Assembly (NCBI GenBank): GCA_021234155.1
Contig: JAJEKV010000075.1
Coordinates: 4,127,720 to 4,191,719 of the forward strand
Origin: Isoetes taiwanensis
Taxonomy: Eukaryota > Streptophyta > Lycopodiopsida > Isoetales > Isoetaceae
Direction of reading: 5' to 3'
Length of the DNA stretch: 64,000 nt
The position numbers were made by a program, and so were the translations under genes. Position 1 is the stretch's first letter. Every line of letters starts with the position of its first letter. Below are positions 35,796 through 47,740 of this stretch, piece after piece. The notes beneath the pieces are model-generated. The model made no database searches and had not been told where the DNA came from. It saw only the letters and a program-made list of their open reading frames with translations.

Positions 35796-35798
<3 letters not shown>

Positions 35799-35839
<41 letters not shown>
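35799..35839. repeat. GA/TC microsatellite at the LINE A - LINE B junction
   Basis: About 20 uninterrupted GA units separate the 5' end of LINE A from the AAATG tail of LINE B. Confidence 0.95.
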
Positions 35840-35842
<3 letters not shown>

Positions 35843-37189
35843 AATGAAATGAAATGTTTATAAAATATATCGTCTGCAGACCACCAGGTCTATGTGGCCC
35901 AGCTCAACCAAACACTTACAGATTGTAAAATATATCATAGTGCATCCTCACGAAAGAAATGCACTAGACCCTCTATCATCCTCTTTTATCTCTTAGCGGA
36001 TGTTAAGTTTCCTCAACATTATATCCCTATGATCCAAAATTTTAACAATGCTTAGTCACCCGATTGTATACACATATCAAAAGCTATCAAGTTACCACAC
36101 ACAATATTATATGTATCTCTTATGCTTTTGTATTTAGAACCTTGTGGCTCGTGCATTTCATCCTCGACCACTCCCATCTTGCATAGCTTGAGTCTCAAAG
36201 CTCATGGGGAATTTTGCTCCAAGCCCAACTTCAGCGTAAGATGATGTGAGCTAAGTCTCATTCTGCCAATCATTATGCCTTGCTTTAATGACACACCTTC
36301 TCTCTCAAATATCGGGACTGAAGGCATTGGATTGATATTCTGCACTGTAATATTCCTTCTTGACTTGGCACTCTCCATGATTTCTCCCATAACATGTTTA
36401 GGTACCCCTCCCTAATATCCATGATGTTAGGCCGAATTGAGATATATCTAGATCCCACTTTCTCATCCAATTTTGTATATGGGGCATACCACCTTACATT
36501 TGTTGCCTCTAAGGTTGTCGTGGTAGTGGAGCTAGATCCTAGCATCTCACGTACTTTGCATACATACTTAGCGTTGACACAAGGCTTACGATTGTAATGA
36601 TGTCATCCCACACTTCGGCCAATAGCATGTCATATGGTATCACCTGTGACTTAACCAGAGGCTTTCACGATGCGAGGAAACTTCTTACGTACCTTTTCTA
36701 TTTTCCTCCAAGTCTCCTCCAGCCAAACCAGACCCCATGCCTCACAGCCATACAACAATATTGTTTGCACTAGGACCCCATATAACTGTTTTTCAATTGG
36801 AAGTTCCATATCTCATTTTTTCTCTTTGCTTGCTGCATGCTATATAATGCTTTCAGCCCACCATTTATCCTATGCTCCATTTTGCATAATTCCAACTGGG
36901 ACTTTTATCCTTTGTATCCTATAGGTGTTATATGAATCCACCAATTCCACCGGTTCCCTTCGTAAACAAGGTGTGTGATCCCACTTTGTTTGCCCCAAAC
37001 AATTATTTTAGTCTTTACATGTTTACTTTCATACTCCTGTGTTCACAAAATTCCAGCCAATCCATCTAAATGTTTCTCTGTATTCGGTAATTGACCTTGA
37101 CAAAGCACTACATCATCCGCATATAGAAGTAGAAACACCACAAACCTCTCTAGAGCCATACCATCCTCCGTTCTGCATTATCCAATCTT

Positions 37190-37700
37190 CTAATTGATCT
37201 ATGAACAATCCAAAGAGTGGGGGACATGGGACACTGCTTTACCTATATTCTTGACTCTTTGGTTCTGGCCTTCTCTAAAATAAGGAAAGGATAAGCGCAC
37301 AAGTACCGTCATTATGAGTATTTTTATTTGTTTGCTTTAGCTGGCACCCCGGTTTTCATCGTTCCCATAAGTTGTCTCTGTCCACCATGTCGAAAGCTTT
37401 TGTAAAGTCTACCAAATAGCATATAAAGTGGTTTCAACATTTCTATGCTTGTATCCATCATCGCTCTCAAAGGTAACCAAGTGATGCACATGGTGGACCG
37501 TTTGGGTCTAAAACCGCTTGTCCCACAGCCCATTTTACCACATGTCCTCACGCCTTACATCCGCTTGGTTTGCGCTATTAACCATAGTGGCAAAAAGCTT
37601 AGCATATAGGCTGCTGATCATAATCATCCTATAGTTCTTTGGGATCGACTTATCACCAGCTTTATGCAAGGGAATTAACCCTGTTTGATTGCCATTCCCA
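37190..37700 (-). CDS. LINE B ORF2, reverse transcriptase (broken)
   Basis: The minus strand reads LIPLHKAGDKSIPKNYRM and MISSLYAKLFATMVNS in one frame (about 37580-37690). SGFRPKRSTM follows near 37485-37520, then a degraded LYMLFGRLYKSF (the DF.KAFD block) and QCPMSPTLFGLFIDQ (about 37198-37242). These are consecutive RT fingers and palm blocks of a LINE. The catalytic YADD block was not found in a clean frame. Confidence 0.88.
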
Positions 37701-38342
37701 TGGGAAGCCTTCTCTGTACCATATTCATTAATTTCAGCTTGTGTTTTTGGTATCTCCTCTCCTGCCCCTTAAACATCTCATAACCAACTTAAGGTATCTG
37801 CGGCTTTCCCATTTGCCAATGTTTGTAACCTCCCCTGTATATCTTCTATTGTGAATTCCCATTCTACATTGAAATGCTGCTAGAGCGATTGTCTTTTGAT
37901 TAATGCTTCTACCTCCGACAGCTCACCACATTCCGTTTTTGGCTTAAGCCTTGCCCAAAATTTCTTAGAGCTCTACCAGCAAATCTCAATCATTAGCATG
38001 TGTTTTGGTATAGAAACTTTTCTTTTTGCTTTCACTAGCAACATATATTCCCTCTTAGCCATGATTTTCTCCTCCCTCTTGCGTTAGCAGAATTTTTTGT
38101 CGTTTTTGCTTTGCATTCCTCATCAAACCAATTTGTTACTTGCGGGAGCCCTTTTAACTCGTTTGGAAACAAAACATTTCCTTGCTGCCTCTATTACCAA
38201 TTCACTAAGGCTCACAGTAAGCTCTTCCACCTTTTCAGGCCAATCCTTGCACATGGCACAGGATTCACATAAGGTGTACTCATCCGCTTCTGTTATCTTG
38301 CATGTATATCTTTTACTAGGGCTGTCCTACTTTTCTTGCAAT

Positions 38343-39180
38343 CTCTTGGCGTTTAATATGCATGGTAACAAAGATAGGCACATGATCTGATTCCGTCCTT
38401 TTCTTCACCAACATCTACATCTGAAATAGTTCTCATTAATCTGGGGCTAGCTATCACTAGTCCACCACACTATAGCACACCTCTACAAATTGGGCTTACG
38501 GAGTTCCTGTATTTTTGGGAGACCATTATAGATGATCATATGGAGTCATGTGCACATATTTGAGTACCTTGATTTCCTTGTCAGTGTGGGCCACCTAATT
38601 CTATCTGCTGACTCTCTATGCCACCCTAGTTCCTTCATCTCATTTCCGTCATTCATTTCCATCCATAAGGATCCTTCGATGCTAGTCATTCTTTGCTTGC
38701 TTCTGTGCTATCCTGCCATTGAAGTCACCCATCAAGATCCACTTCTCCTGCTGCATTAACTTTGGAACATCTTGTTCTAAGTCAAAAAGGATCATCCCTA
38801 TCTATTTACTTGATTTATAAGCTGGTGATTTCTGGTGATTAGTAACACCACTGCTATGTATATTTTATTCAATGGTCCCAAAATCTCAATCCATATATAT
38901 TGCAAGATTTTTATGCCATGTACCTAACTAATACCATCCCTCGCAGCTCATGTTTTATGTAACAAGCAATCCACGAATCCCTTTAAGCCTCGGTGTTTTA
39001 TGATGCCATCTTGGTGAGACATATAAAACACGGAATGTCTAATAGCCCTTTTTTCCTCATTTTTACTTAGAGTTTCTAACATAAAGAAAACATCTACTTG
39101 TTCAACAATATCACTCATAGATTTGCTACTTTGCGTTGAGTTGCAAGCTGTTTATGTTCCAACACTTAACCTGATGGTCC
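38343..39180 (-). CDS. LINE B ORF2, APE-type endonuclease (broken)
   Basis: On the minus strand WNINSLQ and VDVFFMLETLS mark the start (about 39060-39165), LMGDFNGRIAQKQAKND (about 38690-38735) holds the GDFN motif, and TESDHVPIFVTMHIKR (about 38348-38396) the SDH motif. The order and spacing are those of the APE family that nicks target DNA. Confidence 0.88.
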
Positions 39181-40335
39181 CCTAAAATTCTATGCATCTT
39201 CTTCTACTATGACTCTTCCCTAGCGCCCGGTGCTTTTTGCCACTCTGTCTTGCCTCCTTGAAGATCTGAAGTTGTGCTTTATGCCACTCTAACTTAGCTG
39301 GCTCTTGGTGAGATCATCATTTATCCATATATTTCTTTTCCTTTCCAGCAGCATTTTTTCTTTTCAACACGTGATCTTATCTTCACTGGACACAACGGAC
39401 TATAATGTGCGATTTACTTGTTTGGCTTGCCTATGTGAAATGCTTCAATCACTTTCCTGCATCCATAATTTGAAGGTCTTGTTCACATAATAAAGCCACT
39501 ACCTAGCTCTTTGGTCTGCTCCCCAGTTTCTTCGGGCATGCCACAATTCTCATTCAATGCCTTTTCTTTCTTTTTCTTGCTCCTCAATGTATGCAGAAAG
39601 GCTGGGTTCTTACTTCACGGATATCTTTATTGGTTTTCTATCATGCTGTGGATCCATTGGGTTCATTATTCTGTCTCAAAACTGATTTGTTTGAATGTTT
39701 TCCATTTCAGCTTTGTACGTTCCTGGAAGCTTTCGGTTCAACTTTCATATCTTTGCATCTATCTATTTCATTACGCACATGTGATAATAGAAAAGTTTTA
39801 AGCTCATAACCATACCTTGCCTTTGAAATCTCATAGATACTTTCATGGATACTAAGGAGTGATCCATTGCTGTAGCATCAATAGTAGCTTGCGATGGGTC
39901 TTGCTTAGTGGGGTATTAATACGGTGTGGTATAGAATAGCCCAAAATCTCTATACCGATAAAGCCCAAATCCTCTGTTTCTTTCTTTGTAGCACCAATTG
40001 CCTGACAAACTTCGGGCTCCCTGTTTCTCACCAGCTACCCACTACATTTCTGCTCCACGACAGCTCCACCTGTTTCCGACCCCTGCTCTCAACGTCTCGG
40101 TCCACTGTTCCAGCACCCATCCTCTTCTCTTGTTAAACTTTCTTTTTCTTGGCTACAACATCCGTTAGGCGGTTCGTTTCCTTACATTGCCATCCGTTAA
40201 GAGCTGATTCGTTTCATACCGTGCTTGATGCCAAAGCAGCATGGCGAGACCAAAAACCCACAATAGCGGTCAGGTGGCAGACCGCAAACAACGTAGCGGT
40301 CGGCCACATGCACTATAAGCCCAAAGCGGCCCAGC
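39181..40335 (-). CDS. LINE B ORF1 and 5' leader (broken)
   Basis: At 39180-39330 the sequence parallels the ORF1 C-terminal part of LINE A. Upstream no domain is recognised. The last 200 bases (to 40335) are GC-richer and may be the 5' untranslated region carrying an internal promoter. Confidence 0.45.
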
Positions 40336-40348
40336 GAAGAGAGAGAGA
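40336..40348. repeat. short GA tract at the LINE B - LINE C junction
   Basis: GAAGAGAGAGAGA directly joins the 5' end of LINE B to the AAATG tail of LINE C. Confidence 0.85.
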
Positions 40349-41159
40349 AATGAAATGAAATGGAAATGTTTTTATTACTAAATCTACTAAGACCATCGAG
40401 TCTATCAGGGCGTTCAAATTATCTTCTACATCAAACCAATCATCAATGAGCTTCCTGATCGAAGCATCATCACATCTCCTCTAACTCCTCTACCTCGCGC
40501 CGTTTTAAGCATGTCTAAACTTGAAATACAGTTTTTCTAACATGTATTACATCTATAATAAAGTTTCCAATGTCGGGAAGGAGGTAAGCCAAATAGATGC
40601 TGCCGATTAATGCCTTGCGCCATATTTCTTTCTCTCAACATCGTCTGTAGGGCATAGAAAGACATGTGCTTCATCCTCGACCTCATCCACGGCCACAAAC
40701 TACCAAAATAAGCCTATCTCGGGATGTTCTTCCATCTCCCTTCTTCAATATTCAAGTGATGAGAGCTCAAAGCATGCGAGATATCTCCTACGTTTCACCA
40801 CCAGGATATATTGCTTTTGGATGTGCAGCTTCTCTTAGCATGGGATTCATACTCACTAGCATTGCATGCCCCCATTTTTGTCTTGGGGTTTTCCATAAAC
40901 TTCATGTATTCACCGTAATCACCCACTCACCGGTTCTTTGGGCGATCTTCTATATTCATATTCCATTTTCTTGACCATTCTTTTGACATTCACAGTACCA
41001 CCCATTAGACTCACTTTCCTTCGCCACTTAAGATAGGGCAATCTACTATCTTCCATTGCCGTACTTTGTTCACATAGATCAATGTAGAGACGAGGGCCTC
41101 TCCTTCCAGAGGATCATCCGCACTCTGCCAACATCATTTTAAGTAAGGGGTTTGAGTTT

Positions 41160-41350
41160 TCACTCCCAGTGCTGTGCACAAAAATCTTTTTGAACTTTCT
41201 CAACTTTGCCTCCATAAACATCTTTAGTAAACGCTGGCCCCCATACCTCGCATCCATACGGGACCACTGATTGCACTAGGACCTTGTACCTTTTCTTCAT
41301 GCTCATATTCAGCACATGTGCTTTTCCATAACTCCTTTTGCATAGCATAA
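41160..41350 (-). CDS. LINE C ORF2 C-terminal region (broken)
   Basis: The minus strand reads RYKVLVQSVVPYGCEVWGPA and KVEKVQKDF, the stretch that follows RT in this family (LV.S...YGCEVWG..). It is shared with LINE A. Confidence 0.8.
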
Positions 41351-41383
41351 AAGAGACTCCAAGGCCCTTGGATTTGTTCTGTT

Positions 41384-42450
41384 CTATGCATTTATTCTAT
41401 CTGAAGTTCTATCGGCCACCAATCCAAGGTACTTATGCGAGTCCCTGAGTCTAGTTCTCCCTTTATAGTAAAAGTTATACGATCTTTGAGAACCCACGAC
41501 CATAATTTTAGATTTTGCTAGATTCCTCTCATTCTGTTGAGTCACAAAATCCATGACCCTATCAAGATGTTTTGAAGCCTGTCCTTTGTCTAGAAATAGA
41601 ACTACATCATCCATACAACAAAAGGGTGCGAGAACATGTCACGCAATGAGTTCGACCCATCCTGTTCCATGATCCCATTCTTCAACTCATCTATGAATAG
41701 GCCAAACAACGTGGGGGATAAAGGGCAATACTGTTTGACCCCAACATTGCTCACTACCACATCACTACATGTGTTTTGAAGGGAAAGACATTCTATCAGC
41801 ACTTTTCATATAGCAATCTGGTGGCATCCTGTACTCCTTTGGAATATTCAATTTTTCATCCCTCTCCAATAAGACATTCTCTAGTCTTTGTATCAAATGC
41901 CTTCACTGAAATCAATAAATGCAGGATATAGGGGTTTTTCTTACCTTTCTGACTTCCATTCTTTGCTTTGGTGTGACCAAGTGATCTATGGTGGAGTGTG
42001 ACTGTCACCAAGTACTGCTTGTCCTTTAGCTCTCAAATTGTGCCGCGATCCATTTTAGTAATTTTGGTCTCCGAGTATAGATGCAAATAATTTAGAAAAT
42101 ATATATTGGATATTAAAATGGTCACGTAATTATTGTCGATTGATCCCACCTTTGAAAATATAGGCACTACCGATTAATCGCATGTTTTTGGAAAACCTTG
42201 GATAGAGCCATATTAAACGATATATGACAGGCTCTACCAATTGATCCACGCCCATTCGGCATTTCATACAAAACCACACCGCATCTGTACGCCGCTGCCA
42301 TTGGCCAACACATTTTATTCACAGAGCCACATCATCGGTAGTAATAAAAGGTTCTCTTAAATCCTGTTCCATCGTGATCCTCGACTCAACCCCTTCTCGA
42401 TACAATTTCACGACATGCTGGAATAATTCAAGGCATCAATGTTAGGGGCA
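41384..42450 (-). CDS. LINE C ORF2, reverse transcriptase (broken)
   Basis: Minus-strand blocks are GVKQYCPLSPTLFGLFIDEL (about 41690-41750), MDDVVLFLDKGQASKHLD in place of YADD (about 41555-41612), and SKIMVVG, FYYKG and SHKYLGLV (about 41425-41520), the order of palm and thumb motifs in LINE RT. Usually the first block is VKQGCPLSP; the Gly is Tyr here. The upstream fingers (to 42450) are poorly readable. Confidence 0.88.
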
Positions 42451-42849
42451 TCTGCAGTTTTCTTTTCATTCTATTCCAAAATGTTTTGGTTCTTGTATCG
42501 GTACTTTACTTAATAACGTGCGGCTCTCATAGGAACAATCTTTTCTTTCTTCGAATAAGAGCAACATATTCTTTCTTTTCTCAATTTCTTATCATCTCCT
42601 TGCTTTTGCCTCTAGATATTCTAGCGCTTAGATTTACGGTATCATCATACCATTTACATGGTAGCCCAAACATCTTTGTTGCATCGAGAATAAGCTGCGT
42701 AATTTGTCTATCAAGTCTGCTGCATGAGTCTGAGCTCCCCAATTCGATATCCTTCCTGCTTACGCTTCGATATAAATCTGCTTTTTCTGTCTATCTTTAT
42801 GTAATGTCCTGTTGTTCCTTTTTAGCCAGATCTGGATATATTCCCTATT

Positions 42850-43660
42850 CCTAAATGAAATGAGATTGGGTTATGATCATTTCAACAGCTAGCTCTAAAC
42901 TTTCAAATGTAACTTCATTTGAATGATACCTCCCTTTCGCCAATAACATAGTCTACAACACTTTTTTTCCTAGCGGTACCTTACCCGATCCACGGGAAAC
43001 ACCATGCTTAACCCATTGAGTATTCTCAGGTCAATCAACTTTGCACATTTCAGCTGACATCTCTTGCCCATCTAACGTCGTGTATGCCTTGTCTTACAGT
43101 GCCGTAGCTTTGCTACGCAATACCTCCTCGTCCATCTCTTCCATCCACAAAGGATCCCCATAGTAGTTGGTAGCTTGCCTGTGCCAGTTCTTCCATTAAA
43201 ATCCCCTACTAGTACAACATCACCTTTATGCACTTAAATTTAACAATATCCTGCTCCAATTGAAAAGGGGGTCTGCTTTCTGTCAATTTTAAGCCCTTAT
43301 CATAAACTTTTCTTTTGTGTATGCGGTAGCATAGCAGCACACTAGATACACCCTTACGTGTCCCAATATCTCTACCCGGATATATTGTTTTTGTGTTACT
43401 AGTCTGCATCTCTCACCAAATGGGCAAATTCTTCTCCGAACAAAGCAGGCAATTCCTCCGTTACTATAACTAACACCTATCTCATTCCATCTGGATGCTA
43501 CTCTCACGAAAACCCGGTATGTCAGGCAAGGCATATTGTTCATGTTCCCATGTTTCAACAAATATGATTAAATCAGATGCTTGAGAACTTGAGGACATGT
43601 GCTACTTACTTTTGAATCTGCTTAAGCATGTTGATGTTCCACATTCGATCTTTGATGGTC
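42850..43660 (-). CDS. LINE C ORF2, APE-type endonuclease (broken)
   Basis: The frame at 43289-43561 reads RVASRWNEIGVSYSNGGIAC followed by FVRRRICP, typical of the middle of the enzyme. LVGDFNGRTG lies at about 43180-43210, and NDHNPISF (about 42860-42885) is the SDH motif with Ser changed to Asn. Confidence 0.85.
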
Positions 43661-44099
43661 GTCTTCCTAGTTGCCAATGATCACTTTCCTGCGGCTTCCA
43701 CGCCCAGCACGCTTGATACGAGTCTTTGCCTCATGAATTTCTTAATTTCACTCCTTTTTTGATGGCCATCGCTCTACGGTTAAGTCCTCGTTTATAGGAA
43801 CATTCTCACCTTTAAGGGCAGCCCTCTGTTTGAGCACATTCCATGCATTTCCTTATCCGGAATCTAATGACCACATGCCTATTCAATCTACTTGTTTTCA
43901 ACCTGAATGCATCTATAATGCCGCATTATCAATGCATTTTTTCTTTGAGAAAGTGTTCTCTTTGCAAGCGGGTCTTTTCATTATTAGTTTCACCAGGCCC
44001 TTACTAATCTCAGATTTAAAGCTGATTTTCCTTTCCTGTTCTTCATGAAATCTGTAGCTTCTTTGATAGTGAGAAAGGGCGGATCATCTACCTTTCATA

Positions 44100-44570
44100 T
44101 TTCTTTGCTCTCCAAAACCCGGGTGCTCTTGTAGCTTCGGTTTTAATTTCGTCAAGTTCCTCTTTCAAATTCTGCACAGCTAATGCATTTTCTGTCCTAA
44201 TCTGCTCAATGCCAATTGAAAATCATTATCTAGGTTTTAGATACCTCTACGATCATGTCTTCCATCCACGGATCCATGAATTCTCGCATAAAATCCTTCT
44301 TGAATTCACTTAGCATGGTCTTCATGCTCTCCGTCATCATTGCGGCATCTCCTCTGAAATCCCCTTGAAAGAAGCGAGCGCTATCAAGATCTAAGCATCG
44401 ATTTCTTCCTGCATGCTCGGACCCATGGGGTGTCTTCAAACTTTCTTATTTTTAGCCCTTTCCGACCCAGCCTCCCACCGTGGCCTTTCGATCCACGCCT
44501 CCGGACCATCGGCCGCGCATACGAGGCGATTCTCCGCCGACCTTCTTGAACCATCGGTTTTGCCATAGTG
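44100..44570 (-). CDS. LINE C ORF1 with coiled coil (broken)
   Basis: The minus strand gives an Arg-rich N-terminal frame (44384-44566), then ESMKTMLSEFKKDFMREFMD (near 44275-44335) and GIEQIRTENALAVQNLKEEL followed by DEIKTEATRAPG (44110-44215). Heptad spacing of hydrophobic residues suggests a coiled coil, as in L1-type ORF1 proteins that form oligomers on element RNA. Confidence 0.65.
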
Positions 44571-44616
44571 GTTTTCTGCCGCCTTGCTAGCTGCCATTTA
44601 AGAGAGAGTCCTTGTT

Positions 44617-44619
<3 letters not shown>

Positions 44620-44664
<45 letters not shown>
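44620..44664. repeat. GA/TC microsatellite at the 5' end of LINE C
   Basis: About 22 GA units directly abut the presumed 5' end of LINE C. A shorter GA run lies just inside at 44601-44608. Confidence 0.95.
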
Positions 44665-44665
<1 letters not shown>

Positions 44666-45460
44666 ATTTTCATTGATTTAGTTGTGCTCTTTGCCTTCGA
44701 CGTGTCGAAAAGTAGACCACCTAATTTTTCATAACATTTTTTCCACACGAGGAAAAGGCATCTTTTAAAAACAATAAAGGAGTTTCAAAGTTTAGCCGTC
44801 CTTTTATCTTAAATAACAAGGTTCCAAAAAAATGGGAATCACATAGCGGCCCACTTCAATTAAACCAACTTAGATGCAAACATTTAAAGCTTTACATTTA
44901 TCTCTCATGCTGCTCAGCCAATGCATTTTCATATGATGGTTCACAAGAGATTTTTTCGATTTTAAGGTTTTTCAAATTACGCCCTCATGGCTTTATTCTC
45001 TTCCTTGAGACTTGAGAAAGGATTCGGATATATACAACACAGTAGATTGATCATTTCTATTACTACTGGCTGACTCGCATTCGGGAACATCTTCATCATT
45101 TGCCATTCTAGTTGCAGCTAATTCATTATTACTATGGATAAAATATTTGTCATATCAGACCCAACCTAGTTCTTGGGCTTACTATAGGATTAGATCTAGT
45201 TCTTGGGCCTCCTCTTGATTCTTAAATGAGGAAATATGTGCAACGTAATCTTCATCAAAATGCCCTTTAGCCTTTTTCTTGTCCTTTTAGATTATTTTTT
45301 AGAGCCATGGTAGGTGGTCCCATTTGCTCTGGAGCTAACGGCCTTGGGGACCACAAAGACCCTCAGATACCCTCTTACGGTAGATTTCCATCTGCTTTGC
45401 TTTTCTTACAACCCTTTGTGCCATCAAACTTCCCTGTTTTAGAATAAATGCGGGTTTGTA
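44665..45460. other. unassigned sequence between GA tracts
   Basis: No LINE protein is visible. By position this could be a further truncated element body between two GA tracts, but nothing beyond position supports that. Confidence 0.3.
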
Positions 45461-45511
45461 GAGAGAGAGAGAGAGGAGAGAGATGTATTTTTTCACGTGT
45501 AGCACAAGCCC

Positions 45512-45566
<55 letters not shown>
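45461..45566. repeat. two GA/TC microsatellites
   Basis: GA runs at 45461-45483 and 45517-45566 (about 25 units) are split by 33 bases of unique sequence. The Ser-Leu repeat frames that cross them are artefacts. Confidence 0.95.
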
Positions 45567-45569
<3 letters not shown>

Positions 45570-45960
45570 CGAGAGAGAGGACAAAGGGAAGAAGCGGTAG
45601 GTTTATTGTCCATTGAGACCATCGGGTCTACAAGACACCAAGTTGCTCATACATTATTTATATGATCAAATGAGCTCTCTATTAAGCATCATTGCTCTCT
45701 AAGCTAAATAGCAAATCAATCCACAATGATAGAGGTCGAGCGTTACTGCGTAGACATACATCCGATGAAATTTGCATATTGATAGCTTCCATTCAAATGG
45801 AGGCATGTTATTTGCCTCTATATTGAAACAGGCAGATGGACCCGAGGCCTGCGAGGGACATGATTTATCAATATTGCGGTGAGGAGCTGTGAGGATGAAT
45901 CTACGCCCTTGAACTATCAAGCATCACGACATATCCAGGCATGCTATGTTCATTTAGTCC
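45567..45960 (-). mobile_element. 5'-truncated LINE 3' fragment
   Basis: The stem-loop AGACC/GGTCT lies at 45616-45629, preceded on the plus strand by TTTATTGTCCATTG as in LINE C. No ORF2 protein is readable to the right, so only a few hundred bases of the 3' end remain. It also abuts a GA tract. Confidence 0.6.
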
Positions 45961-46204
45961 CTCTGATTAGCATTTACATATGCTGCTAGACATGGCCTCA
46001 CTATGGGCTAGTGAGATCATATGCTGGGAGATCATGGATACATACCACGGCTATGTCCACTTGGCGGTAAGGCTTGTACCATAATATATCATTATGCGAG
46101 TTTGTCAACATGCCTATGCGCCAAAAGGTTTTCCCTGAAAACCCTTGAGGCATGGGGTTTTTTTAATCGTGATGTCACGGCTTATTTGTTTTTTCTTTGT
46201 TTGG

Positions 46205-46262
46205 GTTCCCATAGGTGAGTTGGTCTTTGTGGACTGATAAAAATACATTCCATTCCATTCCT
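46205..46262 (+). mobile_element. 3' end of a non-LTR retrotransposon with (CATTC)n tail
   Basis: TTGGTCTTTGTGGACTGATA (46220-46239) is followed by AAAATA and CATTC units (46246-46260). The body to the left may begin near 45990, where the sequence changes character, but this is not certain. Confidence 0.6.
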
Positions 46263-47735
46263 AACTTCACCATCTTCTTCATATATTTCAACATTTATTT
46301 ATAATTCTTGATAACTAACTCTCTCACTTTCAGCTATCTACTCCAAGTAGTATATCTATTTTTTAAGTGTGCCTTGCGTGTGAGACCCTACGGGGTATAT
46401 TATTCTTACACCTCGGGTTTTTTGCGATGTGCTTCAAGAGACTTCCATAAATTCATCCCTCTTTCATCCTCATGATAACCTTTACGCTCCCTAGGGAATT
46501 ACCATGTCACCTACCTCCACCCTAAGTGATGTGAGCTCAATTGTCATCACACAATAAATGTTGTTTAAAGGTAAACATTTTTTCCCAACATCGCGGTCTT
46601 GAGGTTGGAGTTTAGGGGTTAATGATGGTCTTGTAAAACTTTCCTTTTTGTACGCATTATGCTAGAAGATGCATGGCCCTAACTTTTCAACCATTCTCTC
46701 GGTTGTTTAGCATCGCCGATTATTTTCATTTTATGACATCCCAAGTTTCTTAAGTCATTTTAGCCGATATAGCTACTTACCAACCCTTTATAATTGCCTA
46801 CGTATTGAGTACAGAAAGCAAGCAAAGCTTTGTGGTCCATTTCATGCCTGGCGGATATTTTAGAGTGCAATAAGTCCATGTACGCTTCTACTTGGCATCT
46901 TATTAGTTTTTACTGGCATCATAGGATACAGGGGATTGCACCTTAGCACCCAACTCTGCCAATAGAAATTTTTTCTTTATTTTCTCCACCCTCTTCCACA
47001 TATCAACGAAATTGTAATCCAGAGCTCCCATGCTTAGCATCTATATAGAATGCATGTCCTTGGAAGGTGACATAAATATAGCAGAATATGAAGCAAACTA
47101 CTTAGTAAACATGATCATTTCTCAGCGTTTTGCATCTTATAAGAACTCTCGACGAACCTACAAGCTTATTTGTAGCACTCAAATTATCATGTTCTCTCAC
47201 CAACATTGAAGTATAAAACAACCATTTTCTTACAAACAAGCAGTATTGATCCTTGCCCTCCAACTTTTCATGACAAGTAGTGGGGAGTGGTACTTAGTAG
47301 CAAAACTTACAAATTAATCATTCACGGATCAGAGTGCAATCAAATTTAGAAGGAATAAGGCATGATCTTATGTTGTTAAGTGATGTATATTTGTATGCAC
47401 GGTTGTCGGCATCCATATTTTTGCTCACGTTGTTTCCCTCGAAAAATGTAAATGGGCCTCAACGAGGCTCAACAATTTTGCTCATGTGTGCTTTATAATT
47501 AAATCTAGATCGACTTTTTATACGAGGTTTTATATGATCAATAGCACAAATTAAAACAACTATCTAGTATTTGGTTTGAGAAAAGTTCTAATTAATATAT
47601 TTATGGCACAATTTTGACAAAAACTAGAAACATTGCTATTTGTTAAAATAGTAAATTAGAAGGAAAAGAGCAATTTGTGATTTTCCTTCCTATTATAAAA
47701 GCGGATACATTTTCTGCTCGCCTCTAATATCATAC
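46263..47735. other. AT-rich intergenic sequence
   Basis: I see no gene or clear repeat on either strand. Confidence 0.4.
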
Positions 47736-47740
47736 ATGAC

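Larger units (their letters stand above)
31295..35798 (-). mobile_element. LINE A, near full length, minus strand
   Basis: It runs from the 5' side at 35798 to a tail of AAATG units (31305-31334; minus strand CATTT) and a short GA run (31295-31305). In element order I see an ORF1 C-terminal region (34634-34942), endonuclease (to about 33700), RT (about 33160-32640) and a C-terminal region ending in RPGGLRG at the 3' stem-loop. ORF1 plus an APE endonuclease and RT define an autonomous LINE. About 4.5 kb long, interrupted throughout by indels. Confidence 0.85.
35840..40335 (-). mobile_element. LINE B, near full length, minus strand
   Basis: This is the best preserved of the three. It runs from 40335 (5') to a CATTT tail (35841-35857). 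Endonuclease, RT and C-terminal motifs are all readable, and the 3' stem-loop AGACC/GGTCT lies at 35878-35891. Length is about 4.5 kb, equal to LINE A. Confidence 0.88.
40349..44619 (-). mobile_element. LINE C, near full length, minus strand
   Basis: It extends from 44619 (5') to a CATTT tail at 40349-40368, with the 3' stem-loop AGACT/GGTCT at 40390-40403 (one G-T pair). A coiled-coil ORF1, endonuclease and RT are all recognised. About 4.3 kb. Confidence 0.88.

Noticed and set aside
45335-45665. Ser-Leu and Arg-Glu repeat frames
   Set aside because: They are translations of GA/TC microsatellites, not proteins.
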